From UBA5069 sp964560495 (GTDB lineage: Bacteria; Chloroflexota; Anaerolineae; Caldilineales; Caldilineaceae): a stretch of 64,000 bases of DNA. Position 1 is the first letter of the stretch, and each line of letters begins with the position of its first letter. Made by a program: the position numbers and the translations under genes. The notes beneath the pieces were generated by a model, which did no database searches, was not told the origin of the DNA, and saw nothing but the letters and a program-made list of their open reading frames with translations. Shown in pieces: positions 29,860 through 37,229 of the stretch. Location of the stretch: positions 35,530 through 99,529 of the forward strand of contig CAZLMM010000014.1 of the NCBI GenBank assembly GCA_964560495.1, in the 5' to 3' direction.

Positions 29860-30250
29860 TACATCTGCACTTTATGCTCTTCTAGATCGCAATGACAGCA
29901 ATCATCATGCCGCCGCTCTGCTGTGGGAGCGCATTCTGTCGCACGACCCGGAATTGATCACGACAAACTATATTTTGGTTGAAACCATTGCGCTTGTGCA
30001 GAACCGGCTTGGCATTGCTGCGGTCAATGACTTACAAGAGGCCATCACACCGCTTCTCCGCATCGAGTGGGTGGACAGAGAGTTGCATCAAATCGGCGTT
30101 TTCACTGTCGTAACCACCAACCGCCGACCCGTGAGCCTGGTCGATTGCGTCAGTTTCGCCGTGTGTCGTCAGCTCGGCGTCGACTACGTTTTTGCCTTCG
30201 ATCCACATTTCTGGGAGCAAGGCTTCCAGCCCCTGAGCAACGTGGCATGA
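29843..30250 (+). CDS. PIN-domain ribonuclease toxin (VapC type)
   Basis: A 135-residue protein. I prefer GTG 29843 (GGGGGA at 29830-29835), giving a start of MRIFADTSALYALLDRND; an ATG at 29828 would add five residues. It overlaps the antitoxin gene by 17 bases. The four acidic PIN residues can be seen: Asp in ADTSAL, Glu in LVETIAL, Asp in SLVDCVSF and Asp in FAFDPHF. VapC toxins cut tRNA or rRNA when freed from the antitoxin. A tRNA-Leu gene lies 155 bp downstream, which may be coincidence. Confidence 0.9.
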   Translation: MRIFADTSALYALLDRNDSNHHAAALLWERILSHDPELITTNYILVETIALVQNRLGIAAVNDLQEAITPLLRIEWVDRELHQIGVFTVVTTNRRPVSLVDCVSFAVCRQLGVDYVFAFDPHFWEQGFQPLSNVA

Positions 30251-30360
30251 GCCGCGGCCATCATTGTTCCACGGCAAAGACGCGGAAACCCTGGTTGCCA
30301 AAGCAGTAGATGATATATACCGCACCTATTTAGAGTTGCGGCGGCGGGTTTGGGGAACGA

Positions 30361-30389
30361 TTGACAATCTGTTGCTGTCAAAGTACAAT
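30361..30389 (+). promoter_or_regulatory. Consensus promoter of tRNA-Leu
   Basis: TTGACA (30361-30366), 17 bp, TACAAT (30384-30389). The tRNA begins 17 bp further on, at the expected distance. Confidence 0.75.
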
Positions 30390-30405
30390 AACTGCGTACA
30401 ATAAC

Positions 30406-30486
<81 letters not shown>

Positions 30487-30663
30487 TAGACGCCTTTTCA
30501 CAGCGCAACCAGGGAACAGGCAGGTTGGCAACCACGCTTGATGAGCCCCATGGCGGGCAGTCCAGTGCAGCCGCTTATTCTTGTTGGGAAAGGCGACTTA
30601 TTTTTGGAGCCGAAATGCAGCTACGTCAACCAAACGCTCGCACACTTTGGAAAGGACTCAATC

Positions 30664-31761
30664 ATGAGCGACGAGATGCAATCGGCAAAACGCCGGGACA
30701 TTCCCCCTGACTTTGCAGCCCGCAACCTGCGTATCCTTCTCTATGGCCTGATCCTGCTGATTGTGGTTGCGGCGGGCTTGATCCAGAGCAGACCGGCCCT
30801 GGCGCAAGGCGCGGTGCATGTGGTCGCCCGCGGCGAACACCTTTCGGGAATCGCCCGACGGTATGGGGTCTCCATCGAGGAGCTCCTGGCCTACAACAGC
30901 ATCAGCAACGCCAACCTGATCTACATCGGCCAGCGTTTGATGATCCCTGGCCGGGGAAGCGCCGGATCAGGCGCTTATGGCGCCTCGGTGGGTGCATCTT
31001 CTGGGCCGGCAGGCGGCGGCTATTATGTAGTGAAACGGGGCGACACCCTCTCCCAAATCGCCGTCGCCTATGGCATATCCACCGCAGACCTCATGCGCCT
31101 CAACAATATCAGCAACCCGCGCGTGATCTGGGTGGGGCAAAAGCTGCGCGTCAGCGCGCGCGTTCCCGCCGCAGCCGGCAACGAGCCTGCCCAAGCGGGC
31201 CGGCCACAAGTCGCCGCTTCCATCTACGTCGTTCGCCGCGGCGACACCTTGTCAGAGATCGCCCAGCGTTTCGGCACAACAGTGCAAGCGTTGATGGGGG
31301 CGAATGGCCTGCCCAATGCCAGACATATTTGGGTGGGCCAAAAGCTGCGGATAGACGGCGCGACGGCAGGTGGGCAGGGATCAGAGACGGCGAGCGCGCC
31401 GGCCAACGGCAAACGCTGGATCGAGATCAACCTCACCAACCAGACCTTGACCGCATGGCAAGGCAATGTAGCCATTATGCACACCACCATCAGCTCTGGG
31501 CTGCCGGGCACACCCACCGTCACCGGTCGTTTCAGGGTGGGCGCCAAGTACACGGCGCAGCGCATGATTGGCGAGGATTACAACCTGCCGAACGTGCCCT
31601 GGGTCATGTATTTCTATGGCGACTACGCCATTCACGGCGCCTATTGGCACAATCTCTTTGGTCGCCCCATGAGCCACGGCTGCGTCAATATGCGGGTCGG
31701 AGAGGCAGAGGCGCTCTATCGTTGGGCGCCGGCAGGAACGGAAGTCCATGTTCACTATTGA
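30664..31761 (+). CDS. L,D-transpeptidase with three LysM domains
   Basis: A 365-residue protein, start ATG 30664 with AAAGGA at 30651-30656. A membrane or signal segment (LLYGLILLIVVAAGLI) lies at about residues 24-42. Three LysM peptidoglycan-binding domains follow at about 51-94 (VVARGEHLSGIARRYGVSIE), 119-162 (YVVKRGDTLSQIAVAYGIS) and 184-228 (YVVRRGDTLSEIAQRFGTT). The YkuD domain fills about 245-365 and contains the catalytic motif HGAYWHNLFGRPMSHGCVNM with the active Cys. It forms L,D cross-links in peptidoglycan or anchors proteins to it, outside the membrane. A second, LysM-free L,D-transpeptidase follows at 32131. Confidence 0.95.
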   Translation: MSDEMQSAKRRDIPPDFAARNLRILLYGLILLIVVAAGLIQSRPALAQGAVHVVARGEHLSGIARRYGVSIEELLAYNSISNANLIYIGQRLMIPGRGSAGSGAYGASVGASSGPAGGGYYVVKRGDTLSQIAVAYGISTADLMRLNNISNPRVIWVGQKLRVSARVPAAAGNEPAQAGRPQVAASIYVVRRGDTLSEIAQRFGTTVQALMGANGLPNARHIWVGQKLRIDGATAGGQGSETASAPANGKRWIEINLTNQTLTAWQGNVAIMHTTISSGLPGTPTVTGRFRVGAKYTAQRMIGEDYNLPNVPWVMYFYGDYAIHGAYWHNLFGRPMSHGCVNMRVGEAEALYRWAPAGTEVHVHY

Positions 31762-32130
31762 CCGGAGTTGCCCATTCTTTCCTGGGAGCGCGCGTCTCGC
31801 CCGCCGCCAAACCTTCCTGGAAGCTCATAGATAAATCACGGGCTCAACAGGATTTCGTGTGGTTGAGAACCGGGAAGATCATGGTAGGTGCTTCCTGTCA
31901 ACCACATGAATTCCAAAAGGGTGTGTTCAAAATCAGTTACAGGCGATCCCTTCGTAGGGGCATGAACGGCGGCGACAAAGGCTCATTGTTACAGAAAGGT
32001 GACTTCGCCGCCGTTCATGCCCCTACAGCGAACTAACTTTGAATACACCCGTTCCAAAAGAACCAAAAAAACGTTTTATCATCTGCAACGCCCCGTTGTG
32101 GGACGTCGCCACTGCAACGGAGCCGCTGGA
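31762..32130. other. 369-bp intergenic region with inserted MITE-like element
   Basis: Apart from the 132-bp inverted-repeat element at 31919-32050 I see no gene or RNA. The element's right end lies 80 bp before the next start codon. Confidence 0.6.
31919..32050. mobile_element. 132-bp MITE-like element, copy 1
   Basis: Ends GGGTGTGTTCAAAATCAGTT and (reverse complement of the right end) GGGTGTATTCAAAGTTAGTT form terminal inverted repeats. An inner inverted repeat, GTAGGGGCATGAACGGCGGC and its complement, lies on both sides of the centre. Flanks ATTCCAAAA (31910-31918) and GTTCCAAAA (32051-32059) are a 9-bp duplication with one mismatch. It is non-coding and has exactly the length of the copy at 35193. 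Confidence 0.85.
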
Positions 32131-32844
32131 ATGGTTGGAATTGTCATCATTGAAAAGGCCTTGCGCTGTCTTCGCTCGAACATCATTGTCGCGCTCTCTT
32201 TGGCCCTTCTGCTGGCCTTGCTTTGCGTCACGCCCACCCTGGCTCAAGAGGCTGTCGCCGCATCGGAATCGACGGCGGAAATGGGCGCCGGCCTGCCGCC
32301 GCTCCCCTTCACGGCGCCGCAGGTCGGCCCGCTCATCAAACGCACTTATCAGGACGACGTGAATCGGCGCACAACTGCCTTTTTTCCCCAATCGCTGGAC
32401 TTCATGACACCCATCACCATGCCCGTGACTGATGAACGTTGGGTGCGCATCGATCTGAGCGAGCAGGTGCTGGTGGCCTACCAGGGTGAGCGACCCATCC
32501 GCGCCTTCAAGGTCTCGTCAGGATTGCCGGGCACTCCGACAGTCACCGGCGAGTTTCGCATTCGCATGAAAGTGCGCTCCCAGTTGATGGTGGGCGGTTC
32601 AGGCAACGGCTATTACTATTTGCCGAATGTGGAGTGGGTGCAGTACTTCTATCAGGACTACGGGCTACACGGCGCCTATTGGCACAATGACTTTGGCCGT
32701 CCAAAGAGCCACGGCTGCGTCAATATGACCAACGCCGACGCCAAGTGGCTCTACTTCTGGCTGGGGCCTGAATGGGACGGAAAGACCATCTGGCAGCGCA
32801 GCACCGAAAAGAACCCCGGTTCGCTGGTCATCGTCCACGAATAG
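32131..32844 (+). CDS. L,D-transpeptidase (YkuD), no LysM
   Basis: A 237-residue protein; I take ATG 32131, because the longer open frame starts inside the MITE-like element. A signal peptide is clear (NIIVALSLALLLALLCVTPTLAQ). The YkuD domain begins at about residue 108 (RWVRIDLSEQVLVAYQGERP, FKVSSGLPGTPTVTGEF) and has the catalytic HGAYWHNDFGRPKSHGCVNM. It shares many short stretches with the LysM-bearing enzyme upstream (GLPGTPTVTG, HGAYWHN, SHGCVNM), so the two are paralogues from a local duplication or parallel recruitment. It acts in the cell envelope. Confidence 0.93.
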   Translation: MVGIVIIEKALRCLRSNIIVALSLALLLALLCVTPTLAQEAVAASESTAEMGAGLPPLPFTAPQVGPLIKRTYQDDVNRRTTAFFPQSLDFMTPITMPVTDERWVRIDLSEQVLVAYQGERPIRAFKVSSGLPGTPTVTGEFRIRMKVRSQLMVGGSGNGYYYLPNVEWVQYFYQDYGLHGAYWHNDFGRPKSHGCVNMTNADAKWLYFWLGPEWDGKTIWQRSTEKNPGSLVIVHE

Positions 32845-33166
32845 CTTCGATGCCATAAGCGAAGCGGGTAATCGAGCTTGACCCGGCGTTAGCGCAAAGA
32901 GCGCTGCAAGGCAGCCCAGAGCGAAGAATCTATAAGAGACCGTTTGAAAATTCATGGACAGCAGACCGTAGGGGTTTGAATGGCGGCGGCGAATCTTTTC
33001 GTGGATGGAGCTCGTTGGTTCGCCGCCATTCAAACCCTGCCGACGCCCAAACTGACGCCGGGAAGAAGGGCTTGAACGGCGGCGAATGGGTGCTGTTGCA
33101 CGGGCAGAGAAGTCTGCGCCGCCGTTCAAACCCCTACCATGTGAATTTTCAAACGGACTATAACTC
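32845..33166. other. 322-bp intergenic region occupied by a composite palindromic element
   Basis: Nearly all of it is the 223-bp element at 32936-33158. The remainder, 32845-32930, shows nothing I can name. No gene is supported. Confidence 0.6.
32936..33158. repeat. 223-bp composite inverted-repeat element
   Basis: Outer arms contain CCGTTTGAAAATTCA on the left and its complement on the right, flanked by TATAA (32931-32935 and 33159-33163). Inside are two further palindromes. The first pairs GGTTTGAATGGCGGCG with CGCCGCCATTCAAACC. The second pairs CTTGAACGGCGGCG with CGCCGCCGTTCAA. The core GAACGGCGGCG is shared with the 132-bp elements, so the families are related. Confidence 0.7.
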
Positions 33167-34114
33167 TCAAAATGCTGCCGTTGCCCCGAACTGCTGGAGC
33201 ACCGCCCGCACCTCGTCCGCGGTGGGCGTCTGACGACCCGACCCATGTTTTTGCACTTTGGCCGCGCCCACGGCATTGGCGAAGAGGGCAACTTCTTCCA
33301 GCGGCCAGCCGGAGAGCACACCGAAGATGAACGCCGCGTCGAAGGAGTCGCCGGCCGCGGTGGTGTCGCGCACCGGCACAGGGAAGCCCGGGTGGTGGAT
33401 GGCGCCGCCGGGCGTCAAGATCGTGCAGCCCTGACCACCCTGTTTGACGCAGACAACCTCCAGCGGGGCGGTCAGCAAGGAGCGCAGGTCGTCGATCTCG
33501 TCTGCGCCGGGCAAGAGCATCCCGATCTCCAAATGAGTCAACAACAGATGAGTCACATCCGCCAGCGCCCTCTCTGCCAGTTGTGGCGTCACGCTGGCGT
33601 AGAGCGGCCCCGGGTCGAAAAAGACCGGCCGACCAGCGCGCCGCGCCCGCCCAGCCAGGTCCAGGGCCGCCTGGGCGACGCCTTCTTCCAGGAGCGTATA
33701 GCCCTGAAAGAAAAGCGCGTCGGCAGCAGCAACCAGACGCGGCCACGTCGCGGGCGTCTGCGGCGGGATAGCTGTGTGGGGTGCGCCCACAAAGACATGC
33801 TGCCCTGCCTCGTCCACGAGCACAAGCACGGGAGTCGTCATCGCGCCCGGCTGAACGGCCAGACCGCTCACCTCCACCCCCTCGCCTGTCAGCATCTGCC
33901 TCACCGTTGCGCCAAAGGCGTCGTCGCCGATTGCGCCCAACGCGTGCATCGTCATACCCAGCCGTGCGCCGGCGATGAGGAAGTTCCCCGCGCCGCCGGC
34001 CTCAATCTCCACACGGGTCGCCTGCTGATGCTGCTCGTGGTCGATGGGCAGCCGCCGGATGGCAAAAACCAGGTCGGCGACGATATCGCCGATAGAAGCG
34101 ACAGAGAAAGTCAT
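33167..34114 (-). CDS. PfkB-family carbohydrate/nucleoside kinase
   Basis: A 315-residue ribokinase-fold protein. The N-terminal PfkB signature is VEIEAGGAGNFLIAGARLG with GAIGDDAFGATVRQML. The C-terminal signature DTTAAGDSFDAAFIFGVLSG carries the anion hole and the catalytic Asp in AAGDSF. Family members phosphorylate sugars, nucleosides or pseudouridine; the substrate lid here (MTTPVLVLVDEAGQHVFVGA) does not let me choose. It lies seven bases after an ADP-ribosylglycohydrolase-fold gene on the same strand and is surely co-transcribed with it, which hints at a nucleoside or ADP-ribose related salvage role. Confidence 0.9.
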   Translation of the reverse strand: MTFSVASIGDIVADLVFAIRRLPIDHEQHQQATRVEIEAGGAGNFLIAGARLGMTMHALGAIGDDAFGATVRQMLTGEGVEVSGLAVQPGAMTTPVLVLVDEAGQHVFVGAPHTAIPPQTPATWPRLVAAADALFFQGYTLLEEGVAQAALDLAGRARRAGRPVFFDPGPLYASVTPQLAERALADVTHLLLTHLEIGMLLPGADEIDDLRSLLTAPLEVVCVKQGGQGCTILTPGGAIHHPGFPVPVRDTTAAGDSFDAAFIFGVLSGWPLEEVALFANAVGAAKVQKHGSGRQTPTADEVRAVLQQFGATAAF

Positions 34115-34121
34115 AGGTCAG

Positions 34122-35114
34122 TCACCAGTTGCTAATCAGCCCGGCCAATCCCACGGCCACACCGTCGAAGTCCAGTTCGGGATTGGCGGCGCGCAGCGTT
34201 GCAATCACGTCGGGCGCAAAGGCCGATGCGCCGCGCCAGGCGCCAGCCATCGCGCAGGCCATGGCGCCGATGGTGTCGGCGTCGCCGGAGAGATTGGCGG
34301 CGTAGATGGCCGCCTGCTGCGGGTCGCCCTGGGCCATGACCAGCACGCCAAAGGCTGCCGGCACGGATTCGCTCATGGACAAAGTCGCGCCCACCACATC
34401 GTAGAGTTCTTGCAGGCGAGCGCGCTCCGACAGGGGAGACCGGGCGATCTCCACAGCCAGAGCGATGCGCCGGGCGATGCTGGCGCCCATCCACGCTGGC
34501 GCCAGGGCGCGCCCCAGCTCCGCAGCCGCGACGCCGGCCGCGATGATCTCATCCAAGGTCGCGGCCGGCGTCATGGCGTGGGCGATGGCGCCGGCCACTG
34601 CGGCCGCGCCCGATGCAGCCACGTCGCTGTTGTGGGTGGGTATACAGGAAATGGCCGCGTCCCGCGCGGCGGCCTCCACACGGCGCGGGTGGATCAGGCC
34701 GACGGGCGCAACGCGCATGGCCGCGCCGTTGGTGTCGCCTCGCAGCCCGGTTGCCTTGAGGTCGCCGCCCGCCTTGATCGCCAGGACGGCGCGGCGCGTC
34801 GATGGCCCAACATAGGGACATGCTTCGCCGCCTACGCGCTCATACCAGGCGACAACTGCGCGCGCCGCGCCGGCGGCAGTCACGCCGCGGTCGGCGATGA
34901 TGGCCTGGGCCAGCGCGAAAGCCTGCTCCGTGTCATCAGTAACGCGGCCGGGCGGCAGGCCGGCGTGGACCGGGTGATGGGGCGGGCCGGGGTGGAATCT
35001 TGTCAACCAGCCGCCGTAGTATTCCCAGGTGTCATTGGGGCGCAGCAGGGCCGGCATGGCCCAGGCGTCGCCAAGAGCTTGACCATAGAGACAACCGAGA
35101 ATCCGCTGCAACAT
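34122..35114 (-). CDS. ADP-ribosylglycohydrolase-family protein (first of two)
   Basis: A 330-residue protein. ATG 35114 is preferred over one at 35204, since the extra residues are a translated (TACTCG) tandem repeat. Family marks are LGCLYGQALGDAWAMP at the start, RVTDDTEQAFALAQAI (metal-binding DD), PTHNSDVAASGAAAVAGAI and the C-terminal GDADTIGAMACAMAGAWRG with its metal-binding Asp residues. Proteins of this DraG-like fold remove ADP-ribose from proteins or small molecules, and many environmental members have unknown substrates. The PfkB kinase gene follows seven bases downstream. Confidence 0.9.
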   Translation of the reverse strand: MLQRILGCLYGQALGDAWAMPALLRPNDTWEYYGGWLTRFHPGPPHHPVHAGLPPGRVTDDTEQAFALAQAIIADRGVTAAGAARAVVAWYERVGGEACPYVGPSTRRAVLAIKAGGDLKATGLRGDTNGAAMRVAPVGLIHPRRVEAAARDAAISCIPTHNSDVAASGAAAVAGAIAHAMTPAATLDEIIAAGVAAAELGRALAPAWMGASIARRIALAVEIARSPLSERARLQELYDVVGATLSMSESVPAAFGVLVMAQGDPQQAAIYAANLSGDADTIGAMACAMAGAWRGASAFAPDVIATLRAANPELDFDGVAVGLAGLISNW

Positions 35115-35138
35115 GGAACGCAATTCTACCACACCCTT

Positions 35139-35172
35139 CTCATACTCGTACTCGTACACGTACTCGTACTCG
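35139..35172. repeat. Hexanucleotide tandem repeat (TACTCG)n
   Basis: About five copies of TACTCG with one TACACG variant, directly upstream of the ADP-ribosylglycohydrolase start codon. A repeat at this place can change length and affect expression. Confidence 0.7.
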
Positions 35173-35192
35173 GAACGCGGATGAAACGAATT

Positions 35193-35324
35193 GGGTGCAT
35201 TCAAAATTGATTCGCAGTAGGGGCATGAACGGCGGCGAACTCACTTTGTTGTCACGGCGAAACGCTGCCGCCGCCGTTCATGCCCCTACGGGTAGACCAC
35301 GCCTAACTGATTTTGAACACACCC
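35193..35324. mobile_element. 132-bp MITE-like element, copy 2
   Basis: Same length and layout as the copy at 31919. Ends GGGTGCATTC and GAACACACCC; inner palindrome GTAGGGGCATGAACGGCGGC at both sides. It is flanked by a perfect 9-bp target duplication, AAACGAATT (35184-35192 and 35325-35333). No ORF of its own. Confidence 0.88.
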
Positions 35325-35373
35325 AAACGAATTGGGCTAGTCTTGGCGGATGCCCGTCGGACATCGCCTCGGC

Positions 35374-36303
35374 CTATTGCTGCACCTGGAATTCCAGCTC
35401 GTGCGCCTGGTCGTGGAGTTGCTCGATCAGTTCAGCAGCCCCGGTCAGATCGCCTGCCACAAGAGCGGCGCGCAACTCCACCCCCAACGCAGTGAGGCCA
35501 TCGATCAACTCGTGCAGTTCTTCCGGCCAGGTCACTGCTTCCAGACCGACCAGAAAGTCGTCGACCAGGCCAATAGCGTTGGGATCGAGCATGCCGGCCA
35601 TGAGCGAATCGTCCAGGTCGTGAATCTCATAGATGGGCAGAGCGCCAACCGCCTCCTGTATCTCTGGCGGATAGCTGGAGGCGCTATGTTCATGATCGCC
35701 CTCGACGCGCCCGTGTTCCTCTGACTGGTCGCTGTGATCGTCGTCATGAGACTCCTCCGGTTCAGCCATCATCTGGCCTTCTCCACCATGCTCCGCGCCC
35801 ATACTCATGCCCGGGACGATGTCCATGACAGGCACGGTGATGCTCATCGCCTCGCCCGTGTCGAAGGAAAGAGTGAGAGGGAACTTGTCGCCGACTGCCA
35901 GCGGCGCGGCCAGGTCGATGAGCATGATGTGTTTGCCGCCTGGTTCCAGCTTCAGACTTTGTCGAGCCGGAATGAGAAAGCCATCGGGCTGGGGGATCAT
36001 GCGCATGATGCCGTTGTCGTTGACTGTTTCATGGGTCTCCACGACGGCGGCGACCGGGCTGGAGGCGCTGACCAACCGGACGTCGTGATCCAGGCCATTG
36101 AGAACAGAGAAATAGACGGCGCTCGTGCCGCCAGCCAGGGGACCGGGGCGGCCTCGCACATTGGCCAACGTCACCTGGCCGGGTGTGATCGTCGGCTCGG
36201 CGGGAGCGGGCTGCATGGGAGACGGCAGCGTTGACGCACAAGCCGCCAACAGGACAGCGATGAAAAGGGATGTCAATGTCAAAAGCAACACATGAAATCG
36301 CAT
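35374..36303 (-). CDS. PCu(A)C copper-chaperone lipoprotein with His-rich linker and helical C-terminus
   Basis: A 309-residue protein. The signal ends in the lipobox LLAAC, so Cys22 is the likely lipid anchor. The PCu(A)C domain (about residues 40-165) has the copper-binding pattern: VVETHETVNDNGIMRM, then KLEPGGKHIMLIDL (His, Met, His, Met). A His/Asp/Glu/Met-rich linker (ESHDDDHSDQSEEHGRVEGD) and a helical domain of about 90 residues without known family follow. PCu(A)C proteins carry Cu(I) outside the membrane, commonly to cytochrome oxidase. GGAGAG precedes the start. The His-rich membrane protein upstream supports a metal-handling role. Confidence 0.85.
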   Translation of the reverse strand: MRFHVLLLTLTSLFIAVLLAACASTLPSPMQPAPAEPTITPGQVTLANVRGRPGPLAGGTSAVYFSVLNGLDHDVRLVSASSPVAAVVETHETVNDNGIMRMIPQPDGFLIPARQSLKLEPGGKHIMLIDLAAPLAVGDKFPLTLSFDTGEAMSITVPVMDIVPGMSMGAEHGGEGQMMAEPEESHDDDHSDQSEEHGRVEGDHEHSASSYPPEIQEAVGALPIYEIHDLDDSLMAGMLDPNAIGLVDDFLVGLEAVTWPEELHELIDGLTALGVELRAALVAGDLTGAAELIEQLHDQAHELEFQVQQ

Positions 36304-36539
36304 GTGGTTCTCTCCAGGATTTTGATTGAGGACTTACACACTCTCCCCTGGGGGCGTGGGCGTCTTGCCCGCTGCTGCCAGTGAGGATCACCCACAACAC
36401 GCATAAGTCCTATGATGGATTCGTTGAGACGCAAAGCCGTTGTCTGGCTGACCAACCATTTCCACCCATGACCACGAAAGCAGATACCATACCCCGGTTC
36501 TGTTCTGCATTCGCCCCGGCATGGTTTTTCGCCAGTCGA

Positions 36540-37010
36540 TCAAGTTGGACGAAGAAGATTCACCAAATACTTACACAGATTGACCGTCAGGCGGGGTGGC
36601 GGCGTGGAGATTGCCAGGTCGCGGAGGCGTGGTGTGAGCGGCGGCGCCCAAATAGAGAAACCCGCACGGTCATCGGCGAGGAGGGCGATTGCACCTGCTC
36701 CCACAATGGTCAACATGACAACGCCCAAAACCGATGGGGTGGATTGGCCTGTCGGTGAGCTGGCGTGATCCGCCGCAGGCGCGTCATGCCCGTGACGATG
36801 GCCTTGATCGCCGTCAACATGGCTTGGCGCCGCAGCGAGTTCAGGCTCAAGAAAGACAAAGTGGGACCGCGCATGAGGATGTCCTGGCGTCGCCTCGGCG
36901 CCCCAACAGATGAAGGGGAGGACGACGGCAAAGTAGCTCGCAAAGAAGAGACGCAGGCAAATCACCCGGACGTCACGGTTACTGTGCGCTGCTGCCATCA
37001 GGGAATTCAT
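36540..37010 (-). CDS. His-rich small membrane protein, probably metal-related
   Basis: A 156-residue protein. An N-terminal membrane or signal segment (LRLFFASYFAVVLPFICW) is followed by an external stretch rich in His and Pro (ATPGHPHARSHFVF, HVDGDQGHRHGHDAP). A second membrane segment is VLGVVMLTIVGAGAIALLA. A C-terminal tail with PPPR follows. I do not recognise the family. The layout (signal, His-rich loop, helix) and the PCu(A)C lipoprotein 236 bp downstream suggest copper or another metal. No cytochrome oxidase genes are within the window. Confidence 0.6.
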   Translation of the reverse strand: MNSLMAAAHSNRDVRVICLRLFFASYFAVVLPFICWGAEATPGHPHARSHFVFLEPELAAAPSHVDGDQGHRHGHDAPAADHASSPTGQSTPSVLGVVMLTIVGAGAIALLADDRAGFSIWAPPLTPRLRDLAISTPPPRLTVNLCKYLVNLLRPT

Positions 37011-37122
37011 GAGACAACACTATAGCAGTTGGACAAACAATCACCCAAACCAATCGGGTGGGTGTACTCATTGACAAGACGTCGCTTTCCGCATACCATA
37101 CACGCCTTCTCAATCATCTGGG

Positions 37123-37176
37123 GTAGGGGCACGGCCTTACGCCTGCCCCGTGAGCGACTGCAAGGGCGCGCCCTAC
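37123..37176. repeat. Short inverted-repeat element
   Basis: GTAGGG at 37123-37128 and CCCTAC at 37171-37176 bracket a GC-rich 54-bp segment with further partial pairing (GGGGC / GCGCCC). It sits in the leader of the MFS gene. Only one copy is seen here. Confidence 0.35.
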
Positions 37177-37229
37177 AAATAGTGTGGAATCATTGCAGCG
37201 TTGCCCATCCAAATAGATCGGAGAACACG

